From: an uncultured Lachnospiraceae bacterium
GTDB lineage: Bacteria; Bacillota; Clostridia; Lachnospirales; Lachnospiraceae
NCBI GenBank assembly: GCA_910587935.1
Contig: CAJUNP010000010.1
Location: forward strand, 7,720-71,719
DNA: 64,000 bases
Direction: 5' to 3'
The position numbers were made by a program, and so were the translations under genes. The notes beneath the pieces are model-generated. The model was not told the origin of the DNA, made no database searches, and saw only the letters and a program-made list of their open reading frames with translations. Shown here in pieces: positions 8,852-18,223 of the stretch (positions within the stretch are counted from its first letter, which is position 1; each line of letters opens with the position of its first letter).

Positions 8852-10075
8852 ATGACTTACCAGGAAGCATATGACAAGCTTGCAGCATACGATCAGACCC
8901 ATGTACTTCAGTTTTATGATACGCTTACCGATTCGCAGAAAGAGGAACTGCTGGCACAGATCGAAGCTACGGATCTGGAGGTAATCAGGGGACTTGCGCA
9001 TAAGGAGGACACGTTGAAAGGAACGGTGACTCCGCTTAATGCAATGGAAATAGACGAGATTAACGAATCCCGTGCACATTTTACGGAAATGGGACTTAAC
9101 GCCATCAAAGAAGGGAAAATCGGAGCGGTTCTTTTGGCGGGAGGAATGGGAACGCGGCTTGGTTCCGACGATCCCAAAGGCATGTATAATATCGGCATTA
9201 CTAAGGAGCTGTATATTTTTGAATGTCTGATCCGTAACCTGCTGGACGTGGTTAAACAGGCAGACGCATGGATTCCTCTGTTCATTATGACCAGTGAAAA
9301 AAATAACGACGCTACGGTCAGTTTTTTGAAAGAACATGACTTCTTTGGATATAACGCCCAATATGTTGCCTTTTTTAAGCAGGAAATGGCGCCCGCGACG
9401 GATTATGAGGGAAGAATTTACATGGAAGACAGGCACAGAATTGCGACGTCTCCCAACGGTAACGGCGGGTGGTTCATTTCCATGGAACGCTGCGGAATGT
9501 TGGAAATTGTCAAAAAGTGCGGCGTTGAATGGTTGAATGTATTTGCTGTGGATAACGTCCTGCAGCGTATTGCAGATCCCTGTTTTGTAGGAGCGGTTCT
9601 GGAAAAAGGCTGCGCCGTGGGAGCCAAAGTGGTACGCAAGAACGCGCCGGATGAAAAAGTAGGCGTTGTATGTCTTGCCGACGGACATCCGTCTATTGTG
9701 GAATATTACGAACTGACAGAAGAAATGATGAACACCAAAAATGAAAAGGGAGAGCCTGCTTATAATTTCGGCGTGATTTTGAATTACCTTTTCAGAGAAA
9801 AAGATTTGGAGGAACTGCTCGAGAAAAAACTGCCCCTTCATATTGTGGAAAAAAAGATTCCGTACATGGATAAAGATGGGAACTTTGTGAAGCCGGAGGC
9901 CCCCAATGGTTATAAGTTTGAAAACCTTGTGTTGGATCTGATCCGGGAACTGGACAGCTGCCTGCCGTACGAGGTGGTGCGTAATTATGAATTTGCACCG
10001 ATCAAAAACAAAACAGGCGTGGATTCCGTCGATTCGGCCCGCGGACTTTTAAAGGAAAATGGTGTGGAGCTGTAA
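8852..10075 (+). CDS. UDP-sugar (UDP-N-acetylhexosamine-type) pyrophosphorylase
   Basis: 407 aa. This is the UDPGP superfamily: the nucleotide-binding loop LLAGGMGTRLGSDDPKGMYNIG at about residues 92-113, a GNGGWF motif near 205, and a conserved core through residue 330. These enzymes make UDP-GlcNAc/GalNAc or UDP-hexose from UTP and the sugar-1-phosphate. The sequence resembles the eukaryote-like UAP/UGP type found in gut Clostridia and Bifidobacteria rather than GlmU or GalU. The neighbouring galE fits a role in Leloir-type or galacto-N-biose metabolism. A GGAGG ribosome site lies 8 nt upstream. Confidence 0.85.
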   Translation: MTYQEAYDKLAAYDQTHVLQFYDTLTDSQKEELLAQIEATDLEVIRGLAHKEDTLKGTVTPLNAMEIDEINESRAHFTEMGLNAIKEGKIGAVLLAGGMGTRLGSDDPKGMYNIGITKELYIFECLIRNLLDVVKQADAWIPLFIMTSEKNNDATVSFLKEHDFFGYNAQYVAFFKQEMAPATDYEGRIYMEDRHRIATSPNGNGGWFISMERCGMLEIVKKCGVEWLNVFAVDNVLQRIADPCFVGAVLEKGCAVGAKVVRKNAPDEKVGVVCLADGHPSIVEYYELTEEMMNTKNEKGEPAYNFGVILNYLFREKDLEELLEKKLPLHIVEKKIPYMDKDGNFVKPEAPNGYKFENLVLDLIRELDSCLPYEVVRNYEFAPIKNKTGVDSVDSARGLLKENGVEL

Positions 10076-10236
10076 TCAGTAATATAACATATTCACATGT
10101 TTATATAACAAATAAGTATGGCGTGGATGCATCTTAATAAGTAAAATGAAAGTAAATTAAGTGACAGAGCGTCAGTATCACAAAACATTTTAACCAACCA
10201 ACAGGGAAGGGCTGCAAAAGGCGGAAAGGAGTCTTT

Positions 10237-11253
10237 ATGGCAATTTTAGTAACCGGAGGAGCCGGCTATATCGGAAGTCATACCGTAGTGCAATTACAAA
10301 ATGCGGGCTATGAAGTAGTCGTGCTGGATAATCTTGTGAATTCCAGCGAGAAATCTCTACAGCGGGTAGAAAAGATTACAGGAAAGAAAGTTCCTTTTTA
10401 CAAAGCGGATATTCTGGACAGAGAAGCTTTGGAGGTTATTTTTTCAAAAGAGTCCGTGGATGCGGTGATTCATTTTGCAGGATTAAAGGCGGTAGGCGAG
10501 TCGGTTGCCAAACCGTGGGAGTATTACAACAATAATATTGCCGGAACTCTGGTGCTGACGGACGTCATGCGGCGGCACGGAGTTAAAAATATTATTTTTT
10601 CATCTTCGGCCACGGTTTACGGAGATCCTGCGTTTGTGCCGATTACGGAGGAGTGTCCCAAGGGACAATGTACCAATCCCTATGGCTGGACCAAATCCAT
10701 GCTGGAGCAGATTTTGAGTGATATGCAGAAAGCGGATCCGGAGTGGAACGTCGTATTGCTCCGCTACTTTAACCCTATCGGCGCGCATAAGAGCGGAACG
10801 ATCGGCGAGAATCCCAACGGCATTCCCAACAATCTGATGCCTTATATCACGCAGGTTGCCGTCGGTAAGTTAAAAGAACTCGGCGTATTCGGCAATGATT
10901 ATGACACGCACGACGGTACGGGAGTTCGCGATTATATTCATGTGGTAGATCTGGCGGACGGCCATGTAAAAGCCCTCAGGAAAATAGAGGAAAAGGCGGG
11001 TCTTTGCGTCTACAATCTGGGAACCGGAACCGGTTACAGCGTTTTGGATATCGTTAAAAACTTTGAAGAAGCAAACGGTGTGGCAATCCCCTATGTGATT
11101 AAAGACCGGCGTCCCGGTGATATTGCCGTCTGCTATGCGGATGCGTCCAAGGCAAAAAAAGAACTTTCCTGGGAAGCGCAGTACGGTATCCGGGATATGT
11201 GCGAAGATTCCTGGAGATGGCAGAGCGGCAATCCCAACGGTTATGAGGACTGA
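10237..11253 (+). CDS. galE: UDP-glucose 4-epimerase
   Basis: 338 aa, the standard GalE length. An NAD-binding Rossmann motif, GGAGYIGSH, is at residues 6-14. The catalytic Ser/Thr lies in [11 protein letters not shown] and the Tyr-x3-Lys in [11 protein letters not shown]. The substrate-binding region with RYFNPIGAH also matches. It interconverts UDP-galactose and UDP-glucose (and possibly the N-acetyl forms) in the cytoplasm. It sits 160 nt after the UDP-sugar pyrophosphorylase; the spacer shows no convincing terminator, so co-transcription is possible. Confidence 0.96.
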   Translation: MAILVTGGAGYIGSHTVVQLQNAGYEVVVLDNLVNSSEKSLQRVEKITGKKVPFYKADILDREALEVIFSKESVDAVIHFAGLKAVGESVAKPWEYYNNNIAGTLVLTDVMRRHGVKNIIFSSSATVYGDPAFVPITEECPKGQCTNPYGWTKSMLEQILSDMQKADPEWNVVLLRYFNPIGAHKSGTIGENPNGIPNNLMPYITQVAVGKLKELGVFGNDYDTHDGTGVRDYIHVVDLADGHVKALRKIEEKAGLCVYNLGTGTGYSVLDIVKNFEEANGVAIPYVIKDRRPGDIAVCYADASKAKKELSWEAQYGIRDMCEDSWRWQSGNPNGYED

Positions 11254-12089
11254 GCCAGCTGCTTTCGTTTCTGAAGAGGCGTACAGCCGTAAGTTTCTTT
11301 GAAAAGCTTCATAAAAAGGCGGTAGTTGCCGACACCGTGGCGTTCGAGGATTTCTGTAATCGTGTAATCGGTGGAGCTCAGCTCTTCATAGACATGGGAG
11401 AGGCGCACTGTCTGTATATATGTTAAAAAGGTAACGCCCATATGTTTTTTAAAGAAGCGGCAGAAGTATTCGGGATTAAATCCCGAAACTTTGGCCGCTT
11501 CTGCCAGCGTTATGGGTTCTTTATAATGAACCTTTACATAATCCGTAATGGCCTGCAGTCTTGTCAGATTACGCTCCGACCTGATCTTAACGGAGAGACT
11601 GACCGTTTCATGGCCCGCGCGGTACAGAATATAAAGAAGACGGTATAATAAACTGCGGAATTGCAGCTGCCAGCCGTCTTCTTTTTGTGAATAAATGTCA
11701 TTGAGAGCCAGGAGCAGCCTGGTTGGATCTTCTTCCGGCAGGACGCCTTCCGTACAGGATGGAAGGTTTACGAAGCGGATATGGTCAAAACCGGGAATAC
11801 TTGCGGACAGAAGCTCGTAAGGAATCTGCAGCATAATCACCTTGTTAATGCCCGAACACCTGGTGGAGTGGATTTCGTGGGAGTTAATGACCGCGAGGCT
11901 TCCCGGATTCAGAGAGAATTCCTGATCGCCTACGGTTAACAAAAGACAGCCTTTTAAAAGATATAAAATTTCCAGGTGGGGATGCCAGTGATTTGCTACC
12001 AGATAGTCGCTGGCTTCATAATTTTTGTAAAGTGACTGAATTTCCTGTTGGATACGGACTTCTTCATGAATCGATTCATTTTGTAACAT
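11241..12089 (-). CDS. AraC-family regulator with N-terminal cupin
   Basis: 282 aa. The N-terminal cupin-like sensor is at residues about 25-110 ([14 protein letters not shown]). The C-terminal double helix-turn-helix is at about 180-278 ([29 protein letters not shown] is its core). The protein is divergent from the GH3 beta-glucosidase gene with 190 nt between, so control of that gene in response to a sugar is the simplest inference. Its 3' end overlaps the end of galE by 13 nt. Confidence 0.9.
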   Translation of the reverse strand: MLQNESIHEEVRIQQEIQSLYKNYEASDYLVANHWHPHLEILYLLKGCLLLTVGDQEFSLNPGSLAVINSHEIHSTRCSGINKVIMLQIPYELLSASIPGFDHIRFVNLPSCTEGVLPEEDPTRLLLALNDIYSQKEDGWQLQFRSLLYRLLYILYRAGHETVSLSVKIRSERNLTRLQAITDYVKVHYKEPITLAEAAKVSGFNPEYFCRFFKKHMGVTFLTYIQTVRLSHVYEELSSTDYTITEILERHGVGNYRLFMKLFKETYGCTPLQKRKQLAQSS

Positions 12090-12219
12090 GGACGAATACC
12101 TCCGCGTCTGACTGCTCTATGTCTAAAAGGATAAAATAAACCTATTATTTCAAGAAAATTCTCCCATATAAACACATAAAAGTCAATATTATACGAAAAA
12201 TAAGTCATGAATAAGACTA

Positions 12220-12246
12220 TTGTGACAAAAAGGATTATGCTATACT
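12220..12246 (+). promoter_or_regulatory. Promoter of the GH3 gene
   Basis: TATACT at 12241-12246 is preceded by TG-C, forming an extended -10 (TGCTATACT). TTGTGA (12220-12225) is a short-spaced -35 candidate. It lies in the divergent spacer shared with the AraC regulator gene, a natural place for that regulator to act. Confidence 0.55.
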
Positions 12247-12282
12247 GAAATCAACATCAAAATGAATTTGGGAGGTATGGCA

Positions 12283-14547
12283 ATGACAGTTGAAAAAATC
12301 AAAGAACTGGTTGCACAGATGACTTTAGAAGAAAAAGTATCCATGTTGTCAGGACAGGACAACTGGCATACCCAGGCGGTTGAAAGACTTGGAATCCCCG
12401 CAGTGATGGTTGCGGACGGACCTCACGGACTTCGGAAACAGGAAAAAGAAGCGGACCATATGGGGATCAATGAGAGCGTCAAGGCAGTATGTTTCCCGGC
12501 AGGATGCGCTACGGCGTCGTCGTTTAGCAGAGAGACGCTGACCCGAATGGGGGAAGCGCTCGGTGAGGAATGTCAGGCGGAAGATGTCAGCGTAATATTG
12601 GGACCCGGAACCAATATCAAGCGTTCCCCTTTATGCGGGCGTAATTTCGAATATTTTTCGGAAGATCCCTATCTGGCGTCAGAAATTGCGGCATCCCATA
12701 TCAAAGGCGTACAGAGCAAAAACGTGGGAACCAGTTTAAAGCATTTTCTTGCGAATAATCAGGAAACCAGACGTCTGACCTGTTCGTCCAATATAGATGA
12801 AAGAACCCTGCGGGAGATTTACCTGGCGTCCTTTGAAGGCGCGGTTAAAAAAGGGAAACCGTGGACCGTGATGTGCTCGTATAATCTGGTTAACGGAGAA
12901 CAGGTTTCGCACAATAAACGATACCTGACGGATATTTTGCGTGACGAATGGGGCTTTGACGGTTATGTTATGAGCGACTGGGGCGCTGTTGCAGACCGTG
13001 TGCGGGGCGTAGAAGCCGGACTGGATCTGGAAATGCCTTCTTCTAACGGGGCTTACGATTCTTCGGTTACGGATGCCGTTAACAGCGGTGAACTGGATAT
13101 AAAAGCGGTGGATGCGGCCGTTGAACGTATTTTGAACATTGTATACAAATATTATGAAAATCATGAGAAAAACGCTGTATATGACAAAGAGAAGCACCAT
13201 GACATTGCCCGGGGCGTGGCGGAAGAGACGGCGGTGCTTTTGAAAAACGAAGGAGCCCTGCCCATTGCAGAAGGTACGCAGACCGTTTTGATCGGTCCCT
13301 ATGCGAAGAAACCGCGCTATCAGGGCGGCGGCAGCTCGCATATCAACAGCTTTAAGGTGGTGTCCGCCTGCGACGCTTCTGCCGGATGGGAAAATGTCAC
13401 ATATGTTCCCGGATTTGAAGACAATACCGACGAAAGTAATGAAGCCATGATTGCGGAAGCAGTGGAAGCGGCACGCAGCGCGCATACGGCCGTGATCTTT
13501 GCCGGGCTTCCGGATTCTTTCGAATCGGAAGGCTATGACCGCACACATATGCGTATGCCGGGCTGCCAGAATGAATTGATCCGCCGTGTGGCTGAAGTAC
13601 AGAAAAATACGGTAGTGGTGCTGCATAACGGCTCTCCGGTGGAGATGCCCTGGATTCAGGAAGTGAACGCCGTTCTGGAGGTTTATCTTGGCGGGCAGGC
13701 CGTGGGTGAATCGACGGTTAACATTTTATTTGGAAAAACGAATCCAAGCGGCAGACTTGCCGAGACGTTTCCCCTGCGTCTGGAGGATAACCCGTCTTAT
13801 CTGAATTTCCCCGGCGAGGAAGACGAGGTGGATTACAGAGAAGGCATTTTTGTGGGTTACCGTTACTACGATAAAAAGAAACTCCCCGTTTTGTTCCCCT
13901 TTGGCCATGGCCTGTCCTATACTACGTTTGCTTATTCCAATATGCGGGTAAGCGCGGAACGGATTCAGGACTGCGATACGCTGACCGTTTCCGTTGACGT
14001 AACCAATACCGGAACAACGGCGGGCAAAGAGGTGGTTCAGCTTTACGTGGCGGATACAGAAAGTACGGCAATTCGTCCGGTCCGGGAACTGAAGGGATTT
14101 GAAAAAATTGCGCTGGAGCCGGGACAAACGGGAACCGTTACGTTTAATCTGGATAAACGGGCGTTTGCATATTATAATACAAAGATTTCCGACTGGTATG
14201 TGGAAAGCGGTGAATTTGAGATTGAAATTGCAAAATCTTCCCGTGATATTGTGCTTCATACGACCGTTTTTGTGGAGTCAACCGTGCAGCTTCCGGTGGT
14301 GTTTACGCCTAATACGCTGATCGGTGAATTGGAGAAAACCGGAAAAGGAAAAGAACTGATTGAAAATCTGATGAAAAATTTCGGCGGAGATCAGAAGGAG
14401 AATGAAGAGGAAGATTCGGACGGAATGAAAGCGGCTGTGGAAGCTATGCTGCGCAGTATGCCGGTTCGCGGAATGTTGAGCTTTGGCGGAACCGGAATGA
14501 AAAAGAAGGATCTGGATGCGCTTTTGGATGAATTAAACCGCAAATAA
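12283..14547 (+). CDS. Glycoside hydrolase family 3 beta-glucosidase
   Basis: 754 aa from the ATG at 12283, which lies 7 nt after GGGAGG; upstream in-frame ATGs at 12262 and 12277 overlap that site. The order is the (alpha/beta)8 domain with KHFLANNQE and the nucleophile loop GYVMSDWGAV (Asp in SDW), the alpha/beta sandwich domain, and the C-terminal fibronectin-III-like domain (VTNTGTTAGKEVVQLYV). There is no signal peptide, so the enzyme is cytoplasmic and hydrolyses imported beta-glucosides or related oligosaccharides. The roughly 60 C-terminal residues beyond the Fn3 domain (acidic, then GGTGMKKKDLDALLDEL) are an extra tail. Confidence 0.93.
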   Translation: MTVEKIKELVAQMTLEEKVSMLSGQDNWHTQAVERLGIPAVMVADGPHGLRKQEKEADHMGINESVKAVCFPAGCATASSFSRETLTRMGEALGEECQAEDVSVILGPGTNIKRSPLCGRNFEYFSEDPYLASEIAASHIKGVQSKNVGTSLKHFLANNQETRRLTCSSNIDERTLREIYLASFEGAVKKGKPWTVMCSYNLVNGEQVSHNKRYLTDILRDEWGFDGYVMSDWGAVADRVRGVEAGLDLEMPSSNGAYDSSVTDAVNSGELDIKAVDAAVERILNIVYKYYENHEKNAVYDKEKHHDIARGVAEETAVLLKNEGALPIAEGTQTVLIGPYAKKPRYQGGGSSHINSFKVVSACDASAGWENVTYVPGFEDNTDESNEAMIAEAVEAARSAHTAVIFAGLPDSFESEGYDRTHMRMPGCQNELIRRVAEVQKNTVVVLHNGSPVEMPWIQEVNAVLEVYLGGQAVGESTVNILFGKTNPSGRLAETFPLRLEDNPSYLNFPGEEDEVDYREGIFVGYRYYDKKKLPVLFPFGHGLSYTTFAYSNMRVSAERIQDCDTLTVSVDVTNTGTTAGKEVVQLYVADTESTAIRPVRELKGFEKIALEPGQTGTVTFNLDKRAFAYYNTKISDWYVESGEFEIEIAKSSRDIVLHTTVFVESTVQLPVVFTPNTLIGELEKTGKGKELIENLMKNFGGDQKENEEEDSDGMKAAVEAMLRSMPVRGMLSFGGTGMKKKDLDALLDELNRK

Positions 14548-14553
14548 TAACAG

Positions 14554-14599
14554 AAAACCGGATCAGGTATAAGTGGAGAACTTTATCTGATCCGGTTTT
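14554..14599 (+). terminator. Bidirectional terminator between the GH3 and hemolysin-III genes
   Basis: A perfect 13-bp stem (AAAACCGGATCAG / CTGATCCGGTTTT) is flanked by A and T runs on both sides, so it can serve both converging genes. Confidence 0.85.
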
Positions 14600-14609
14600 A
14601 TCATATAAA

Positions 14610-15260
14610 TTACGCTACATAACAATACATGAAAATGAAATGACAAATGCTTCCTCCCATGACAAACAGGTGAAAAATTTCATGAGAACCAAAGTTAGCA
14701 TGTCTGGCATTGAACAAGGGAAGCTTTAAGGCATAAATGACGCCGCCTGCCGTATATATAACGCCGCCCGCCAGAAGCCAGAGAAAAGCGGCCTTTGGAA
14801 GCGTATTCCATAACTGGCCGAATACGAAGACACAGACCCAGCCCATTGCGATGTACAAAACGGATGAAAACCATTTGGGGCAGTTAATCCAAAAGGCTTT
14901 TACCAGCATACCGGCAATCGCAATGCTCCATACTACGGTAAGCAGGGTCAAACCAAGCTGTCCGCCCAGAACGATCAGACATACGGGCGTATAAGAACCT
15001 GCAATCAGGACAAAAATCATCATATGATCGATTTTGCGGAAAACTTTCAGACTGTGTCCGCTTAAGTTTACGGAATGATACGCTGCGCTTGCGCCGTAAA
15101 GCAGTATCATACTCAAAATGAAAATGCACATGGCATGAAAGGCGGCTGTTCCGGAATTAACAAAGGCCTTGATTAACAAGGGTGTGGACGCTAAGATGGC
15201 AAGAATCATTCCTGCCAGATGCGTAAAAGCGCTGCCGGGTTCTCGAATGGTAATCTGCAT
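14610..15260 (-). CDS. Hemolysin III / PAQR-family membrane protein (YqfA-like)
   Basis: 216 aa, seven hydrophobic segments. The PAQR/HlyIII signature residues are present: the N-terminal EPGSAFTHLAGM with the first His, SAAYHSV near residue 62, and the C-terminal GSHEIFHLFVMGG with the paired His. The three His and one Asp (KIDHMMIF) are the metal site of the family. It resides in the cytoplasmic membrane. The hemolysin name is historical, and a hydrolase-like or membrane-homeostasis role is more likely. Confidence 0.92.
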   Translation of the reverse strand: MQITIREPGSAFTHLAGMILAILASTPLLIKAFVNSGTAAFHAMCIFILSMILLYGASAAYHSVNLSGHSLKVFRKIDHMMIFVLIAGSYTPVCLIVLGGQLGLTLLTVVWSIAIAGMLVKAFWINCPKWFSSVLYIAMGWVCVFVFGQLWNTLPKAAFLWLLAGGVIYTAGGVIYALKLPLFNARHANFGSHEIFHLFVMGGSICHFIFMYCYVA

Positions 15261-15279
15261 AATATACTCCTCCTTTACG

Positions 15280-15344
15280 ACATGTAGTTTTGGAAACTAT
15301 ATGTAATATATTATAATACTACACCTTGACATTTATACTGTCAA
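15280..15344 (-). promoter_or_regulatory. Upstream region of the hemolysin-III gene with two stacked dyads
   Basis: One near-perfect inverted repeat, ACATGTAGTTT-TGG-AAACTATATGT (15280-15304), sits just upstream of the ribosome site. A second, TTGACA-N7-TGTCAA, is at 15326-15344. A TATAAT (minus strand, 15310-15315) lies between them. This looks like an operator-bearing promoter, but no regulator gene is adjacent, and a -35 at normal spacing is not obvious. Confidence 0.5.
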
Positions 15345-15413
15345 CTAAAAAATAAACAAAAAATCTGCTCATTGAAAACAGATCAATAAGCAGAGAAATT
15401 TTGGCAATGTGAT

Positions 15414-15683
15414 TCAGGAATCTTCTTCCAGTACTTGTATTTCCAAATAATCGAAATCGATTTGTTCAATAAAGCTGTCCTGCCGGAAACGCGCTTTACG
15501 GTGCTTTCTAAATTCGGTTACGGATGCGTCCAGCCAGATCGGCTTACCCAGATCAAATTCATAGCATATTTTATCTAATGCGTCAAAAATTTTGTGCGTC
15601 CTGGTATCCTGCGAATCGTTGCAGATTACCGTATCTTTTATTAAACGGTTTTCTTTAAAAATTTTTCCCCATAATCGAAACAT
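15414..15683 (-). CDS. Conserved small hypothetical protein (89 aa)
   Basis: The protein is soluble and charged, without membrane segments. It has alternating beta-like and helical stretches (GKPIWLDASVTEFRKHRKARF) and ends in acidic residues. It starts with ATG and is preceded by AGGAAAGG. I have no functional assignment; the composition resembles its core-gene neighbours, so it is probably a genuine small gene. Confidence 0.6.
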   Translation of the reverse strand: MFRLWGKIFKENRLIKDTVICNDSQDTRTHKIFDALDKICYEFDLGKPIWLDASVTEFRKHRKARFRQDSFIEQIDFDYLEIQVLEEDS

Positions 15684-15905
15684 TGTTTTAAACCTTTCCT
15701 GTTTTGCTTATTTTATCATATTATAGAGAAAAGGCCAAGAATACGATTCCTAATTTCCGGTTCTAATTTCCGGTCCTTTTCATATATTTAATATGTGCGT
15801 ATTTTCAGTGTCCGCCCTCTCCTGACAGAAAAGCGTGGAAAATGTGTACAATAAATTATTTGAAATAATAAAATTTTTGTAAATATATAACATTTCAGTT
15901 TTGTT

Positions 15906-15915
15906 ATGTTATAAT
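15906..15915 (+). promoter_or_regulatory. Extended -10 promoter of the RelQ-like gene
   Basis: TGTTATAAT (TGn plus TATAAT at 15910-15915) lies 33 nt before the start codon. There is no good -35, as is usual for extended -10 promoters. A 13-nt tandem repeat (CTAATTTCCGGTT, 15750-15775) lies further upstream. Confidence 0.55.
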
Positions 15916-15947
15916 AAAAATATAAAGGTATAAGGCAGGTTAGTGCT

Positions 15948-16589
15948 ATGGATTTAAAGATTGATAATGGGAATGGTGTAGACAGCTGGAAAGAGGTCAT
16001 GCTGATTTATACCTCCGCATTAAAACAGATCGAGACTAAGCTGGAGATTTTAAACGATGAATTCCAGCATGTACATCAGTATAATCCGATAGAGCATATT
16101 AAATCCCGTGTGAAAACTTCGGAAAGCATCGTTAAAAAGCTGAAAAAGAACGGTTATGAATCGACGATAGAAAATATGGTGGAGCATGTTAACGATATTG
16201 CGGGAATCCGGGTTATCTGTTCTTTCACGTCGGACATTTTCCGGCTTGCGGATATGATTGAGAATCATAAGGACATCCGCGTTATATCCGTCAAAGATTA
16301 CATAACCTATCCTAAGGCAAGCGGTTACAAGAGTTATCACATGATCGTTACGGTTCCGGTTTATCTTTCGGACCGTATCGTGGATACCAAAGTGGAGATT
16401 CAGATCAGGACGGTTGCCATGGACTTCTGGGCAAGCTTGGAACACAAGATTCATTACAAGTTTGAAGGAAACGTACCGGAAAGAATTAAAAACGAACTGA
16501 TAGAATGTGCGAATATGGTATCGGACCTGGACGCCCGTATGCGCACCCTTAATGAAGAGATAAAAACGCTGGCAATACCGGAACAGTAA
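15948..16589 (+). CDS. Small alarmone synthetase, RelQ/YjbM-like GTP pyrophosphokinase family
   Basis: 213 aa, the length of stand-alone (p)ppGpp synthetases without hydrolase or TGS domains. Visible motifs are RVKTSESIVKKLKK (ATP-binding basic patch), NDIAGIRVICSF (G-loop-proximal region), YPKASGYKSYHMIV, and VEIQIRTVAMDFWASLEHKIHYK (catalytic Glu and QxRT). The enzyme transfers pyrophosphate from ATP to GTP or GDP during stress. It is monocistronic: its own promoter lies upstream and a terminator overlaps its stop. Confidence 0.92.
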   Translation: MDLKIDNGNGVDSWKEVMLIYTSALKQIETKLEILNDEFQHVHQYNPIEHIKSRVKTSESIVKKLKKNGYESTIENMVEHVNDIAGIRVICSFTSDIFRLADMIENHKDIRVISVKDYITYPKASGYKSYHMIVTVPVYLSDRIVDTKVEIQIRTVAMDFWASLEHKIHYKFEGNVPERIKNELIECANMVSDLDARMRTLNEEIKTLAIPEQ

Positions 16590-16607
16590 GCTGTTCCGGT
16601 ATTTTTC
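16574..16607 (+). terminator. Intrinsic terminator overlapping the RelQ-like stop codon
   Basis: A 13-bp stem (AATACCGGAACAG / CTGTTCCGGTATT) is followed by a T run. The TAA stop lies in the 4-nt loop, so the last coding codons form the 5' arm. Confidence 0.85.
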
Positions 16608-16976
16608 CGGTAAAATGAGGAGTGCCCCGATACCAGATGGCACCGGGGCTATTATGAAAAAATTTATCTGTACGCGTCTATTTATAAGTGGTTCCTTAAG
16701 CTGATTTCAGTATAGCAATTAATTATGAATAAAGTATGAACATGGTGTAAAGGTTTGGTTAATTACAACAAAATGCAAATAACATAATTTGGAAATGTGT
16801 GCAAAATGCACAAATTCCATTTTGGGAATTAAGAAGAAGTTTTTGCGACTGGCCTGAAATTTTGTCCGAAGTTCTGTTAAAATTATTGTAAAAAAACAGA
16901 AAGAATGATAGAATAAGACACACAACTAGTAAGCATACACAAATGAAAGTGGAAGGTTATGTTTGGAGGAAATTTC
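16608..16976. other. Intergenic region with hairpins, no gene recognised
   Basis: A GC-rich hairpin (GCCCCG...CGGGGC, 16624-16649) may be a second terminator. An imperfect dyad around GTGTGCA-AAA-TGCACA lies at 16795-16812. The rest is AT-rich and likely holds the promoter of the next gene. No RNA gene family was recognised. Confidence 0.4.
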
Positions 16977-17636
16977 ATGGACAATTTTATGGATAAGCTG
17001 GCGCAGAAGCTGACTTCTTCGGAAATAATCAAGGCGAATTCGGCGGCGGACGCGGCGGAACTGGAACGTCTTCAGAAGCAGCTGGATCAATATGACGCCT
17101 GCCTGCAGGAAATGCGTAAGCTGAGTCTGAGAAATGTAGAGAACACGGATAAGATCGGAGAGCTTTTGGACGAAAGCGTTCAGAAGATTCAGTCTTTTCA
17201 GGCGGGGGATAAGGATTTTGCCCGGCTGGAAGAGCAGATGCAGATGCAGCTGCAGGAACAGGGAACAATGCTTACCGCTTTGGAAGAGCGCATAAAGACG
17301 AATTTCAGAAGGTCAGAGGAAGAGCTTGCTTCTTTAAAGGAAGAAATGCGGACTGCAATGGAAGGGATGAAACCTTCCGCGGAGGAAATTGTGCCTTCCA
17401 TGGAAGAAATGCTTGAGAAGAGCAATGATTTCGTACATAAAGAGAATGTAAAGGTGTATCGTAACGTCCAGGCCGTAGTAGTTGAAGAGACTAAAAAGCA
17501 GACGGAAGCTCTGGAGCCTGTTTTAAAAAAGAGTACGGGGAAAGTAAAAGCGGTGTTTGTATTTGCCGTTCTGGCATTTATTGCCGCCGCTGCGGATCTT
17601 GTATTGAATCTGTTGATTCATTTTAAGATTCTCTAA
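16977..17636 (+). CDS. Coiled-coil protein with C-terminal membrane anchor
   Basis: 219 aa from the ATG at 16977, which lies 6-7 nt after TTGGAGGA; the frame is open to 16959 but that start overlaps the ribosome site. The protein is a nearly continuous charged helix rich in Glu, Lys, Gln and Met (residues 15-185), then one hydrophobic segment close to the C-terminus (VFVFAVLAFIAAAADLVLNLL). This is a tail-anchored coiled-coil architecture facing the cytoplasm. No enzymatic motif is present. The flavin reductase gene follows 11 nt later, so the two are co-transcribed. Function unknown. Confidence 0.7.
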   Translation: MDNFMDKLAQKLTSSEIIKANSAADAAELERLQKQLDQYDACLQEMRKLSLRNVENTDKIGELLDESVQKIQSFQAGDKDFARLEEQMQMQLQEQGTMLTALEERIKTNFRRSEEELASLKEEMRTAMEGMKPSAEEIVPSMEEMLEKSNDFVHKENVKVYRNVQAVVVEETKKQTEALEPVLKKSTGKVKAVFVFAVLAFIAAAADLVLNLLIHFKIL

Positions 17637-17647
17637 GGAGGACCGGA

Positions 17648-18223
17648 ATGGCCAAACAGTTATGGAAACCCGGCAACATGCTTTATCCCCTGCCGGTTGT
17701 TATGGTCAGCCTGCGGGGAGCCGACGGCCGGAATAATATCATTACGATCGGATGGACGGGAACGGTCTGCAGCGATCCGCCTATGGTGTCCATCTCCGTA
17801 AGACCCGAGCGGTTTTCTTTTAAGCAGCTTATGGATACCCGGGAATTCGTCATTAACCTGACTACCCGGAATTTGGCATGGGCGACGGATTACTGCGGAG
17901 TAAAAAGCGGCAGAGATGTAGATAAGTTTAAAGTATTAAACCTGACGCCCATAGACGGAGTCAAAACGGGCGCTCCCATGATTGCGGAAAGCCCGGTAAA
18001 TATTGAATGCAGGGTTACGCAGGTGCTGCCCCTAGGGACACACCACATGTTTCTGGCGGAAGTGGCGGCGGTGCACGCAGATGAAAAATATATGGACGCA
18101 GACGGGAAGTTCCGGCTGGAGAAAGCGGATCCTATTGTTTATTCCCACGGGACCTATCTGACGACCGGGGAAAGTCTCGGAACCTTTGGCTACAGTGTCC
18201 GCAAAAATAAAAAGAAACGGTGA
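17648..18223 (+). CDS. Flavin reductase family protein (FMN-binding split barrel)
   Basis: 191 aa. It matches the flavin-reductase-like/split-barrel flavoprotein family: PLPVVMVSLRG near the N-terminus, a TIGWTGTVCSDPPMVSISVRP core, then REFVINL. Members bind FMN and reduce flavins or act in electron transfer. The ribosome site AAGGAGGACC lies in the 11-nt gap after the coiled-coil gene. It converges directly with dinB with no gap. Confidence 0.88.
   Translation: MAKQLWKPGNMLYPLPVVMVSLRGADGRNNIITIGWTGTVCSDPPMVSISVRPERFSFKQLMDTREFVINLTTRNLAWATDYCGVKSGRDVDKFKVLNLTPIDGVKTGAPMIAESPVNIECRVTQVLPLGTHHMFLAEVAAVHADEKYMDADGKFRLEKADPIVYSHGTYLTTGESLGTFGYSVRKNKKKR

Noticed and set aside
8846..9841. 331-codon antisense frame in the UDP-sugar pyrophosphorylase
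   Set aside because: Shadow frame with unnatural Phe/His/Arg-rich composition.
12736..13626. 296-codon antisense frame in the GH3 gene
   Set aside because: Shadow frame opposite conserved glycosidase motifs, with no supporting signals.
15326..15344. TTGACA-N7-TGTCAA as the -35 of the hemolysin-III promoter
   Set aside because: The spacing to the TATAAT on the minus strand is 23 nt, too long for sigma-A; it is better read as an operator-like dyad.
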